NCBI GenBank assembly: GCA_964501335.1
Contig: CAZCTC010000014.1
Location: 1-64,000 of the forward strand
Source of the DNA: CAZCTC01 sp964501335
GTDB taxonomy: Bacteria; Chloroflexota; Anaerolineae; B4-G1; SLSP01
Direction: 5' to 3'
DNA length: 64,000 nt
Shown here: in pieces, positions 40,550 through 49,383 of the stretch
Position numbering within the stretch: the first letter of the stretch is position 1
Layout: each line of letters starts with the position of its first letter
Made by a program: the position numbers and the translations under genes
The notes under the pieces: model-generated
Database searches by the model: none
Told to the model about the DNA's origin: nothing
What the model saw: only the letters and a program-made list of their open reading frames with translations

Positions 40550-43252
40550 ATGAACACCTCAAATAAGCTGCAACCCAAACGCGAAAGCGGAGAAAAAAAA
40601 CCGCCGCAAACCACTCCCACCCCACCGGCTCCTGTCTCCGTGCAATTATCTCCAGAAACCCTCGGTCAGGCCCTCCCACAGGCCCGTCTCGCCCCGGAAA
40701 AGCTCAATCCCCGACAGACACTCCAGTTACAACGCACGCTGGGGAATCACTCCGTGCAACGGCTCATCCAGCCCAAACTGACCGTCGGCGCCGCCGGAGA
40801 TCGTTACGAACAGGAAGCCGATCGGGTCGCGGATCAAGTCGTCCGCAGTGCCGAGCCCAAACCGGTTGCCCGCAAAAAAGATGGCACGGGAATTCAACGC
40901 AAAAGCAACAAAGAGGGCTTCGAGGCCGGGCCGGAAGTAGAACAGCAAATCACCTCACTCCAGGGCGGCGGCAGCCCCCTGCCCGATCAGGTACGCCGCT
41001 ATATGGAACCCCGCTTCGGCGCCGACTTCGGTCAGGTCCGGCTGCACACCGACAATCAATCCGCGCAACTCAACCATCACCTCCAGGCCAAAGCCTTCAC
41101 CCACGGCAACGACATCTACATGGGCGCCGGCAACTACGATCCCGGCTCCGACGCCGGAAAAACGCTCCTCGCCCATGAGCTGACCCACACCATCCAGCAG
41201 ACCGGCAGCGTCTCCCGCAGCCTGGACAAAGATAAACCCCAAATCACCTCACTGGAGAATAAGGCTGGAGCGCAAAGAGTACAGCGAGAATTCTCCTTCG
41301 GCCACAGTCTCGGGGGAGAAGAAAATGACATCGGCAGCGCCGAATTTATGGGTGGAACGAATGAAGATGCGCCCGACATCGACGGCCCGGAAGATCCCGA
41401 TCTGGAAGATCTGGATCTGGAGGGCGGCCCCGACGAAAAAGTCGGCAGCGGGAAACGAAAGACCGAAGAAAAATATGAAAAAGACGATGCCAAAAAGACG
41501 GCTTCTGCCACCAAAAAACTTGCCGGGGCAGAGGCCTATACCCGCATCCTCAAACAGGCCAGCGATGAACAAATCCGCGAAGCGGCGCAAGCCGTAGCCC
41601 GGGTGGGTTTGTTCGGCGAAGCCAAAGGGAAAAAAGAATGGGGAGAAGACGGCAAGAAAGCCGGCTTTGAAGGCAAAGCCGCCGGCGAAGTGGGCATGAC
41701 GGCCAAACTGGAAGCCGTCCACAACAAACAGGTAAAGAAAATCGAAAAACCGGACGGCACCACCAAACAGATCATCGAAGCCATCACCTACTTCGCCCAG
41801 GCCACGCTCAAAGCCGGGGCCAGCGGATCATTGGAAGGGAAATTCAGCGCGGAATATGGCATCGTGGGCATAGAAATCGCCGCCAAACTGGAAGCCTTTG
41901 CCGGCGCCGTGGCCACTGCTTCCGGCGGCATCCACATTGACAATGCCACCCTCCTCAAACAGGTCACCGTGATGGGCAAAGCCCGGTCTTTCGCCGGCGC
42001 CAACTTCGCAGGAGAAGCGGGCACCAATCTCAAATTGGACGAATTCGAGCTGGAAACCAAGGTCAAAGGCGAAGGCGAGGCCGGAGCCAAAGCAGAAGCC
42101 GGCGGCGAAGTATCGATCGGCATGCAGGGCATTGCCATCAGTGGTCAGGCGGAAGTCGGGGCCGGCGCCAGCGTCAAAGCCGGCGGCAGCACCGAACTGG
42201 GATACAAAGGAAAGAAGATTTTCTCGATGGAAGGCAGCGTGTCCGCCAGCGTCGGCGTAGGAGCCAAGATCGGCGGCACCTTCTCCTTCAAAGGCGGCAA
42301 GCTGGTGCTCGGCGGAGCCCTGGCAGCCACACTGGGCCTCGGCGCCGGCGTCGACTTCAAAGTCGAAGTGGACTTCAAGGCCATTGCCGAAGCGATCGGA
42401 GATCTGGTCAAGCGGGTCTGGAACTGGGGCAAAAACAAAAAACGGGATGCGGCCATGAAAGCCACGCCGGCGGTGCCGCTCGCCGGTTCCGATTTCGATA
42501 AATTAAAGAAAGCCGTTCACGATGCCGCGTTGCCGTCCTTTAGCGAATATGTCGCCAAGAAATCCTTCAAGGGTTCGGGCGGCGTGTACAAAGAACGGCT
42601 GGAAGAAATCATCAATAAAAAGGTCCGCAGCAACGCCGGCGTCAAGGGATTCCAACCGACTCCCGCCACCCCAACAGGAACGGTCACGCCCCAGGCGGCT
42701 CCCATCGATCCGATCAATACGGTGGCTGCCGATGAAGGAATCACAGAAGCAACCCGAGAGGCCATGGGGAGTCGATTGAAGGATATCGAAGTACGCAACG
42801 GGCTCTACGTCAAATTGGAAGCGGAAGCAAAAGATTCGGCGGCCTGGACAGGACCGGCAAAGATCAAACCCGGCATTCAACAGGCCCTGGGAAGCGAAAT
42901 CACAGATTATATCCACAAGAAACGCCGGCAGGGTGCCAATCCACCCAAACAGGCCGAGATCGAAAGCATCATTGCCAAACGGGTATGGACCAGGGATCTG
43001 CCGAAGGATCTGGGAAAAGGGAAATGGGGTCAATACCTGGAGCTTACCGATCCTCAGGCCATCGCCGACCGGCTGGAACCGGTGCTGGACGGCATTCGCC
43101 AGGCCACTCAAAACGCCTTTATGGCCAATGATGCACCTGATGTAAAAATCGACTACAAGGTCACCAAACCGGCAACCCTGGCCACCGCTGCCGAAACCAA
43201 ATTCACGCAATTCCCGGAGAAGAAAGACTACCCGGCCGGTTGGAAAAAATAA
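40550..43252 (+). CDS. DUF4157 (eCIS-core) protein with Gly/Ala-rich C-terminal region
   Basis: The ATG at 40550 has AAGGAG 6 bases upstream; the product is 900 residues. Residues ~80-215 form the DUF4157/eCIS_core region: YEQEADRVADQVV, then LPDQVRRYMEPRFGADFGQV, LHTDNQSAQLNHHLQAKAFT and AHELTHTIQQ, which contains the HExxH zincin motif. A charged segment follows, then a long repetitive Gly/Ala region (about 400-620) alternating short hydrophobic and charged stretches, and a helical C-terminus. DUF4157 proteins are often cargo or accessory factors of contractile injection systems, or toxin heads. No sheath, baseplate or spike genes are in the window. No signal peptide is present. Confidence 0.8.
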   Translation: MNTSNKLQPKRESGEKKPPQTTPTPPAPVSVQLSPETLGQALPQARLAPEKLNPRQTLQLQRTLGNHSVQRLIQPKLTVGAAGDRYEQEADRVADQVVRSAEPKPVARKKDGTGIQRKSNKEGFEAGPEVEQQITSLQGGGSPLPDQVRRYMEPRFGADFGQVRLHTDNQSAQLNHHLQAKAFTHGNDIYMGAGNYDPGSDAGKTLLAHELTHTIQQTGSVSRSLDKDKPQITSLENKAGAQRVQREFSFGHSLGGEENDIGSAEFMGGTNEDAPDIDGPEDPDLEDLDLEGGPDEKVGSGKRKTEEKYEKDDAKKTASATKKLAGAEAYTRILKQASDEQIREAAQAVARVGLFGEAKGKKEWGEDGKKAGFEGKAAGEVGMTAKLEAVHNKQVKKIEKPDGTTKQIIEAITYFAQATLKAGASGSLEGKFSAEYGIVGIEIAAKLEAFAGAVATASGGIHIDNATLLKQVTVMGKARSFAGANFAGEAGTNLKLDEFELETKVKGEGEAGAKAEAGGEVSIGMQGIAISGQAEVGAGASVKAGGSTELGYKGKKIFSMEGSVSASVGVGAKIGGTFSFKGGKLVLGGALAATLGLGAGVDFKVEVDFKAIAEAIGDLVKRVWNWGKNKKRDAAMKATPAVPLAGSDFDKLKKAVHDAALPSFSEYVAKKSFKGSGGVYKERLEEIINKKVRSNAGVKGFQPTPATPTGTVTPQAAPIDPINTVAADEGITEATREAMGSRLKDIEVRNGLYVKLEAEAKDSAAWTGPAKIKPGIQQALGSEITDYIHKKRRQGANPPKQAEIESIIAKRVWTRDLPKDLGKGKWGQYLELTDPQAIADRLEPVLDGIRQATQNAFMANDAPDVKIDYKVTKPATLATAAETKFTQFPEKKDYPAGWKK

Positions 43253-43517
43253 AACCTTATACAGTGGCCCTGGGACCCATCAGCCGGACACTCTCATGGT
43301 ATCGCCCGCCGTGAAGGCGGGCGATACCATGGCCCGGCCCTGTAAGGTCCCCGCAAATGATGCCTTTCCTGTGAGAACCGCCGCGCAGGATGGGCAGAAA
43401 GAGTTTTTTTGTTGATGTTTTCGTGCGCATCAGAATGAGCACGAAAACATGGGCTTTTCCAACGCTGTCCTGGCGAGGCGCGAATTACCCCTTCCCTGTC
43501 AAGGGTTACGGTCCCCC
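43253..43517. repeat. two intergenic hairpins between convergent genes
   Basis: CATGGTATCGCCCGCC (43295-43310) and its exact complement (43316-43331) form one 16-bp stem. The second (43415-43430 with 43435-43450, loop CAGA) is a family member with one mismatch in the stem (CGTGCGCAT against ATGAGCACG) and the usual flanks (GAGTTTTTTTGTTG and GGGCTTTT). It lies between the convergent DUF4157 and tetR genes and probably serves as a two-way terminator. Confidence 0.75.
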
Positions 43518-44069
43518 TCACCTTCGCCCAAAATTCTCCAGCGCACTGCGCACAATCTCGGCCAGCTCTTCGGGGCTCTTTTGCGCGCCATCGTCCAGCC
43601 ACTTCGCCAGCATATTCCAGAACCCACCGGCACTGAACGCCAGCACATATTCCAACCGATCCGGGCTGCCGTATTCGTTGAGATGCCCTTTAAAGAGGTT
43701 ATAGACCACCGGCAAATATTCATTATATTTGTTCAGCATCAAATGCAGCGTACCGCCCTTTTTCAAGGTGTCCAGCAGCTCCAGATGGCCTTTCCAGAAC
43801 GAAAAATAGACCCGGGCAATGTTGGGCAAAGAAAGATCCGTCTCCAGACGCAGCGCCGCGATGTATTCCTCACACAATTCCCGGGCACACTCCGAGAGCA
43901 AATCCTCTTTGGTCACAAAGTTGCGGTAAAAAGTCCGCCGGGAAAGCCCCGCCTTGTAAGCGATCTCCTTGATGGTGATTTCGTGATACGGCCGCTCTTC
44001 CATTAACGCCAGCAACGCCGCCACCAGCCACTGCCGGGATTGTTCGGCAATCGGATTCTTCTTTTCCAC
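43518..44069 (-). CDS. TetR/AcrR-family transcriptional regulator
   Basis: The 183-residue product has the TetR N-terminal HTH (ITIKEIAYKAGLSRRTFYRN, about residues 31-50, then FVTKEDLL) and a helical ligand-binding domain of a divergent type. The start codon is GTG with GGAGGGG upstream. It is divergent from the HXXEE gene across a 340-bp gap that contains a TGTCAC-type palindrome, so it probably represses itself and that gene. The ligand is unknown. Confidence 0.9.
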   Translation of the reverse strand: MEKKNPIAEQSRQWLVAALLALMEERPYHEITIKEIAYKAGLSRRTFYRNFVTKEDLLSECARELCEEYIAALRLETDLSLPNIARVYFSFWKGHLELLDTLKKGGTLHLMLNKYNEYLPVVYNLFKGHLNEYGSPDRLEYVLAFSAGGFWNMLAKWLDDGAQKSPEELAEIVRSALENFGRR

Positions 44070-44409
44070 TTTCAGCCCCTCCTCACTCCAATGTCACAGA
44101 TTCGCTGTCTATGTAGCACTTCCGCGCAAACTATTGACCTATCCCCCGGCGTCGATTATACTCTTCTCAATAAATGTCACAAGTGTGACAGATGGTCTTA
44201 TTAGCATCCCACAAAAGGCCTCTACCGGGCAAAATACAACCGGAGAGGGGAGAAGGGAGTTTTTTATTTATGTTTTCGCGGGCTTAAGAAAGCCCGCGAA
44301 AACATAGGCTTTTTTTCTCTCTCGTTTTGCGAGCTGATCTCACAAATCAAGGCTTTTAACCGGTAAAAAACAACACGCTGACACACTAATGAAAGAAGGA
44401 ACTATTTCC
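44070..44409. repeat. divergent promoter region with family hairpin
   Basis: Besides the operator at 44175-44190, this gap contains a covarying-family hairpin: TATGTTTTCGCGGGCTT (44269-44285) and its exact complement (44290-44306), loop AAGA, with GGAGTTTTTTATT before and GGCTTTTTTT after. A terminator-like element between operator and start is odd for a divergent promoter. No gene is seen. Confidence 0.75.
44175..44190. promoter_or_regulatory. candidate TetR operator
   Basis: TGTCAC-AAGT-GTGACA forms a 16-bp palindrome with 6-bp arms between the divergent tetR and HXXEE genes. A half site TGTCACAG lies at about 44093-44100, close to the tetR start. Position and symmetry fit a TetR-family operator. 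Confidence 0.6.
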
Positions 44410-44934
44410 ATGAACACGATGAACGCTCTGGCCTGGCTGTTTCCGATCCTCTTCATGTTGCACGATTTCGAAGAAATCCTGCTGGTCGGCGCCTGGAAAC
44501 AGCGCTATGCCCCCTTGCTGGCCCAACTGAAAAAGAACATTCCCTTTGGAGATTTCGTCTCCACCGATTCCTTTTCCTGCGCGGTGGCCGAAGAATTTGT
44601 CATCTTCTCCGCTGTGACCTGGATCTCCTGCCTGCTGAACAATTATGTGGTCTGGTTCGGCCTCTTCTTTGCCGTCGTTTTCCATTTCCTGATCCATGCC
44701 GGGATGAGCCTGCGCTTCAAGCACTACACCCCAGGTATCATTACCTCGATCCTCTTCTTCCCGCCCGGCGTCTGGCTGATCTATCAAAGCGCCGTCCTCA
44801 CCGGATACGACAGCGCCACCCTGATCATCGCCGCGGTGCTCGGCACGCTCTTTGGATTGGGCAATGTGGTTTTTCTGCACCGCGCCATGGAGACTTTTTC
44901 CCGCTGGCTGGAACGCTACGCCCAACCGATATAA
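44410..44934 (+). CDS. HXXEE-type membrane protein
   Basis: The 174-residue product has four or five hydrophobic helices and the motifs that name the HXXEE family: LHDFEEI near residues 15-21, an AEEF segment about 40 residues later and HFLIH further on. The conserved His and Glu residues could bind metal; the family has no firmly known function. The ATG at 44410 has GAAGGA 9 bases upstream. It is likely under control of the divergent TetR regulator. Confidence 0.75.
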   Translation: MNTMNALAWLFPILFMLHDFEEILLVGAWKQRYAPLLAQLKKNIPFGDFVSTDSFSCAVAEEFVIFSAVTWISCLLNNYVVWFGLFFAVVFHFLIHAGMSLRFKHYTPGIITSILFFPPGVWLIYQSAVLTGYDSATLIIAAVLGTLFGLGNVVFLHRAMETFSRWLERYAQPI

Positions 44935-44935
44935 A

Positions 44936-44982
44936 TATAAATTCGCGCGCCGCCCCCACCGGGGGCGGCGCGCGAATTTATA
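44936..44982. terminator. bidirectional terminator, 22-bp arms
   Basis: Perfect 22-bp arms (44936-44957 and 44961-44982) around a 3-base loop lie between the convergent HXXEE and phosphohexomutase genes, whose stops are 2 and 15 bases away. The AT-rich outer part gives T-runs in both directions. Confidence 0.8.
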
Positions 44983-44997
44983 ACTTCATTTAAGGGA

Positions 44998-46428
44998 TTA
45001 CGCCTCTCCGGCGACCTGCTCTCCATAGCCCAACAGGGCCTCAACTTCCTCAGGAGAGCGCCCTTCGGCATAGACACGCAACACCGGCTCCGTCCCCGAC
45101 GGCCGGATCAACAGCCAGGAATCGTCCGCCAGAATGTACTTGACCCCGTCCAGCGTGCTGACCTGCACAACCGTCTGATCCGCCAGATGCGCGGGCGCAT
45201 TCTGCGTCAACCGCTGCACCATCTCCCGCTTGGGAACCGGATGGTGCAGGTGCATATCCCGGCGGGCATAATGCGCCGGTCCGACCTTCCTCTGAAGATC
45301 CGCCACCAGCTCATGCAGCGGCGCATGCGAAGCCGCCATGATTTCCAGCAACAGCATCCCCATCAACACGCCGTCGCCCATCGGAATGTGCCCCTTAAAA
45401 GTGATTCCGCCCGACTCCTCACCGCCGATCAACACATCGTCCCGTAACATATGTTCGGCAATATGATTAAATCCCACCGGCGTCTCAGCCACCGGCAGAT
45501 TGTACCGCGTCGCCAGACGATCCACCATCCGGGTAGTCGACACGGTCTTGACCACCGCGCCGCTCAACCCCTTGGTCTCGACCAGATAACGCAGCGCCAG
45601 ACAGAAAATGTGATGCGGGTCAATAAAGTTGCCCAACGCATCCACCGCCCCCAACCGATCGCCGTCGCCGTCGGTCGCCAGGCCCACCTGCGCCCGTTGC
45701 GATTGAACCGCCGCCACCAGCGCCTGGAGATATTTAGCAATCGGCTCGGGATGGATTCCGCCAAAGCCGGGATTCATCTCACCCCGGATCTCATGCAACT
45801 GGCAGCGGGTACGGCTGAGCAGATCGCGCAACGCCCCCCGCGCCGAACCGTACATGGCATCGGCCACAATCCGCAGCTCCCCATTGGAAACGGTATCCAG
45901 ATCGATCAACGAGGTAACATGCTGATAATACGACCAGGAAGGATCAAACCGGCGGATCAATCCCTGCCGCAGCCCGTTTTGATAAGGCATCAGATTGGGC
46001 CCGCGGACCTCGCGCTGATTCCGCTCCAGAATCGCCTCGACCTGCCGGGCCTCTTCCGGCAATGCCGAACAGCCATGATGCGACTTTAACTTCACCCCGT
46101 TATACCGCGGCGGATTGTGGCTCGCCGTGATCATCACCCCGGCCTCCGCCTTCTTCTCAAAAACGGCATAGGCCACCACCGGCGTCGGTGTATCCGACCG
46201 GGTCAAATGGGTAATAATCCCGTTCGCAGCCATAATCCGCGCCACTTCCTGCGCATAACGATCGGAAAGAAAGCGCGTATCAAAACCCACCACCACCTCA
46301 GGCTGACTGCGCTGTGAAAGCTCCAGAACATAATCGGCGATGGCCTGGGCAACCAACCGCAGATTCTCAAAGGTGAACGTATCGCTGATTACTGCCCGCC
46401 AGCCATCCGTGCCGAATCCGATTGTCAT
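44998..46428 (-). CDS. phosphoglucomutase/phosphomannomutase
   Basis: The 476-residue product has the alpha-D-phosphohexomutase signatures: active-site Ser in TASHNP (S103), the metal loop TDGDGDRLG (about 245-253), the sugar-binding GGEESGG and the phosphate-binding RPSGTEPVLRVYAE near the C-terminus. It interconverts hexose-1- and hexose-6-phosphates. It may process mannose- or glucose-6-phosphate from the nearby glycan locus and feed cell-envelope precursors. AGGAGG precedes the ATG. Confidence 0.93.
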   Translation of the reverse strand: MTIGFGTDGWRAVISDTFTFENLRLVAQAIADYVLELSQRSQPEVVVGFDTRFLSDRYAQEVARIMAANGIITHLTRSDTPTPVVAYAVFEKKAEAGVMITASHNPPRYNGVKLKSHHGCSALPEEARQVEAILERNQREVRGPNLMPYQNGLRQGLIRRFDPSWSYYQHVTSLIDLDTVSNGELRIVADAMYGSARGALRDLLSRTRCQLHEIRGEMNPGFGGIHPEPIAKYLQALVAAVQSQRAQVGLATDGDGDRLGAVDALGNFIDPHHIFCLALRYLVETKGLSGAVVKTVSTTRMVDRLATRYNLPVAETPVGFNHIAEHMLRDDVLIGGEESGGITFKGHIPMGDGVLMGMLLLEIMAASHAPLHELVADLQRKVGPAHYARRDMHLHHPVPKREMVQRLTQNAPAHLADQTVVQVSTLDGVKYILADDSWLLIRPSGTEPVLRVYAEGRSPEEVEALLGYGEQVAGEA

Positions 46429-46476
46429 AACATCCTCCTTGATAACAACATCGTACGCCCCCTCTTGCAGGGCTAC

Positions 46477-47895
46477 TCACAAATCATAGTACAGCTCAAT
46501 CTCATAAGGATGCGGACGATTGCGCACTTCCCGATCTTCCTTGCGCTTCCGCAAAATCCACCGCTCGACCAGATCCTTATTGAAAACATCGCCCGCCAGT
46601 AAGAATTCGTGATCGTTCTCCAGCGCCAGCATCGCCTCATCCAGCGAAGTCGGCAACGCCTTGATCTTCGCCTGTTTTTCCGGCGACCAGGTGAAAATAT
46701 CCTCATCCACCGGCCCAAAGCCCAAAGCCGTGGGATCCATCCGCTTGAGAATACCGTCGATCCCCGCCATCAACTGCGCGGAAATCGCCAGATAGGGATT
46801 GCAGGTCGCATCCGGAGGCCGGAATTCAAACCGGGCGCTGGCCGGCTGATTGGCATATTTAGGGATCCGGATAGCCGCGCTGCGATTGCCCAATGAATAG
46901 ATCGCACTGATGGGCGCTTCGTACCCCGGCACCAGCCGCCGGTATGAATTGGTGCTGGGGTTGGTAAACGCCATCACCGCGCCGCCGTGATAGAGCAGCC
47001 CGCCGATGTAATAGCGCGCCACCTGGCTCAAGGTGCCGTAACCGGCCGCATCATAACACAGATTTTCCCCGCCCTTCCAGAGATGCTGGTGGAAATGCAT
47101 CCCCGATCCGGCCTCACCATACAGCGGCTTGGGCATAAAAGTCACCGTCATCCCGGCCCCCAATGCCGTCATCCGCGAGATATACTTTACCAGCATGGAA
47201 GCATCGGCCGCCTGCAACAACGGCAGCATCGGCGTCTCGATCTCGCACTGCCCCGGACCGCCCACCTCGTGATGATGGTACTTCACTTCCACGCCGGCCC
47301 GCATTAAATTCTGACTGATCCGCGAGCGGATATTGAACAGGTGATCCTGCGGCGGAATGGCATGATAGCCGCCGTGCCGGGGGATCGTATAACCGCTGCC
47401 CAACTCCTGGCTGTTCCAGTCGGCTTCCGCCGATTCAACCCGATACGAGGCCACATTCATCCCATTCTCATAGGAGACGCCGTCGAAAATGTAAAACTCA
47501 AACTCCGGCCCCCACTTGCTCGAATCGGCCACCCCGGTCGCCCGCAGATATTCTTCCGCCCGCACGGCAATATTACGAGGATCGTAGGGGAAAGATTGCC
47601 GGGTATCGGCCTCCAGCGTCCGACAGATAAAACTAATCGTAGAAACTTCCCAAAAAGGATCGATAAAGGCCGTCGTCAGATCGGGCACCATCACCATATC
47701 CCCGGCGCTGACCGACTTGAACCCCACGCTCGAACCGTCGAACCCTACCCCTTCCTGCATTAAGACCGGAGTAAATTGCGAAGCCGGGATTGTGACATGA
47801 TGCCAGCGCCCCCACAGATCGCAAAATTTCAGATCCACCATCGCCACAGCATTGGTCTTGATGTAATGCGCAGCTTCTCTGAACGAATTAAACAT
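46477..47895 (-). CDS. glnA: glutamine synthetase type I, long form
   Basis: The 472-residue enzyme condenses ammonia with glutamate. It shows the GS-I motifs: VGFDGSSVGFKSV near the N-terminus, KWGPEFEFYIFD, the SGMHFHQHLW metal/ammonia region, NPSTNSYRRLVPGYEAP and ARFEFRPPDATCNPYL. The length matches the GSI-beta class, but the segment where the adenylylated Tyr would be (GPVDEDIFTWSPEKQ) has no Tyr, so adenylylation control is unlikely. AAGGAG precedes the ATG. A second glnA lies at 55376. Confidence 0.95.
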   Translation of the reverse strand: MFNSFREAAHYIKTNAVAMVDLKFCDLWGRWHHVTIPASQFTPVLMQEGVGFDGSSVGFKSVSAGDMVMVPDLTTAFIDPFWEVSTISFICRTLEADTRQSFPYDPRNIAVRAEEYLRATGVADSSKWGPEFEFYIFDGVSYENGMNVASYRVESAEADWNSQELGSGYTIPRHGGYHAIPPQDHLFNIRSRISQNLMRAGVEVKYHHHEVGGPGQCEIETPMLPLLQAADASMLVKYISRMTALGAGMTVTFMPKPLYGEAGSGMHFHQHLWKGGENLCYDAAGYGTLSQVARYYIGGLLYHGGAVMAFTNPSTNSYRRLVPGYEAPISAIYSLGNRSAAIRIPKYANQPASARFEFRPPDATCNPYLAISAQLMAGIDGILKRMDPTALGFGPVDEDIFTWSPEKQAKIKALPTSLDEAMLALENDHEFLLAGDVFNKDLVERWILRKRKEDREVRNRPHPYEIELYYDL

Positions 47896-47935
47896 GAGCG
47901 ACTCCTTCGTGTAAAATTTTTATGGGTAAGTTGGC

Positions 47936-47963
47936 ACGGCGCCTGCCATGAGGCAGGCGCCGT
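47936..47963. repeat. strong intergenic hairpin upstream of glnA
   Basis: ACGGCGCCTGCC pairs exactly with GGCAGGCGCCGT around ATGA. It lies between the glycosidase gene stop and glnA, both on the minus strand. The U-run is on the wrong side for a minus-strand terminator, so it may be a leader structure of glnA. Confidence 0.6.
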
Positions 47964-48006
47964 TAAAAAATCTAGGGTTACACCGTTATCTCTACCGCCG
48001 ATCGGC

Positions 48007-49362
48007 TCACGGATACTTCGGCATCTGCTTGACCGCATCGAACGCCGGCCGGGGCGATCCATCAAACCGCACAATACTGTACGGGGCATTGGGATCGAGC
48101 TCTCCTACCCCACCTTTCTGGCCGTAGTCCAGATTCCACAGGAAGGCCAGCCGCACAAAGCCCCACTTGCGCATCATTTGATAGGCTTCCACCACCCACT
48201 GCGCCTGCTCCGCCTCCGTATTATCGCGGGCAAATTCAAAGCCCACCGGCACCTGAGACCAGCCGTCCGCCGAGGCCCAGCCAAACTCGGTAACACACAA
48301 GGGCGTCTGAGCCCCCGCCTTCTGAATTACTTCGTGATATCCCAACAGCGTGCTCTTGAAGGACCAGGAGATATGCTTATTATCGAACGGCCCCCGGAAG
48401 GTCGCCGTCGGATCGTTATAGCCTTCATCATAAGCCACCGTCGGCGGCATATTGATCCCGTTGTGATGGGCCCCGACGCAATCGGCATATTGCAGCGCCC
48501 CGGCATCGATCATCTTCTGAAGATAGGTAAAATCGTTCTGCACGATCAGCCGGGCGGGATTGGCCGGATCACCCTGATCGCCGCCCGTCGGAGAAAGCGC
48601 CCCACTGATCACAATGATGTTGGGATCGCGGGATTTGATCGCCTGATAGGTGAGCCGCAGCATTTCCACATACTTCGCCGCATTGATCCCTTCGGCCGTA
48701 TCCCATTCACGGTTGAGGTTCTGTTCATTCCAGACCTCGATCGCTCCAATCCGCCCCTTATAATGATCGACCACCACGCCCACAAAATTGGCATAGGCGC
48801 TGGGATCGTCGGCCGGCGCTTTCTCCGGCGTATCATCGGTATAGGAACGCGACCAGGCAGGAGCGCCCACAATACTCAACATCACCTTCAACCCCAATCG
48901 GCCGGAAACGTCCATCACCGGCTCATAAAGGCTCCAGTCATACTGTCCCGGAGTCTTTTCTATATCATCCCAGCGCAACTGCTGCTTGACCCAGGGCATA
49001 CCCAGGTTGTCCTTGACCTGCGCCAGCGTATAAGTGTAATTGCCGTTGACCGGCACCACACTCTGCGCCGCAATCCCATAACCGAATTCCCAGGGCAACT
49101 GAGGATAATCCGCGGGAGCCGTCAAAACCGGCGTAGGTTGAGGGGCCCCGGTGCCGGGCGTCGGCGTCGGCAAAATAATCGCCACCTGCGTCGCCTGAAC
49201 GGTAGCCGTGGCCGGCGGCTTGCTCACGGTAGGAGAAGGAAAGACAAAACCGCCCACCATGCAGAACAAAGCCATACTGACCAGCAACAACCAGGACGCA
49301 ATTGCTAACGCCAGCCCCAGACCATGGAGCCGCCGCATTCCATTTTCAAGCTGCTTAAACAC
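48007..49362 (-). CDS. membrane-anchored glycosidase (GH39/GH5-like barrel)
   Basis: The 451-residue product starts at GTG with AAGGAGG 7 bases upstream. It has one N-terminal hydrophobic helix (about 13-41), a Pro/Thr-rich linker (about 44-85, LPTPTPGTGAPQPTP), then a TIM-barrel glycosidase with acid/base Glu in IEVWNEQNL and nucleophile Glu in LCVTEFGWAS, spaced as in clan GH-A families (GH5, GH39). It would act outside the cell on beta-glycosides. Unlike the glycan-locus enzymes it is exported, so it could generate fragments for import. Confidence 0.85.
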   Translation of the reverse strand: MFKQLENGMRRLHGLGLALAIASWLLLVSMALFCMVGGFVFPSPTVSKPPATATVQATQVAIILPTPTPGTGAPQPTPVLTAPADYPQLPWEFGYGIAAQSVVPVNGNYTYTLAQVKDNLGMPWVKQQLRWDDIEKTPGQYDWSLYEPVMDVSGRLGLKVMLSIVGAPAWSRSYTDDTPEKAPADDPSAYANFVGVVVDHYKGRIGAIEVWNEQNLNREWDTAEGINAAKYVEMLRLTYQAIKSRDPNIIVISGALSPTGGDQGDPANPARLIVQNDFTYLQKMIDAGALQYADCVGAHHNGINMPPTVAYDEGYNDPTATFRGPFDNKHISWSFKSTLLGYHEVIQKAGAQTPLCVTEFGWASADGWSQVPVGFEFARDNTEAEQAQWVVEAYQMMRKWGFVRLAFLWNLDYGQKGGVGELDPNAPYSIVRFDGSPRPAFDAVKQMPKYP

Positions 49363-49383
49363 AACGCTACCTCCTTGAAAAAA

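Noticed and set aside
40550..43252. A complete contractile injection system locus
   Set aside because: Only the DUF4157 protein is present; the neighbours are TetR, HXXEE and metabolic genes.
47776..49308. 510-residue plus-strand open frame opposite the glycosidase and glnA start
   Set aside because: Arg/His-rich translation typical of the antisense frame of GC-rich genes; the minus-strand gene has export and catalytic features.
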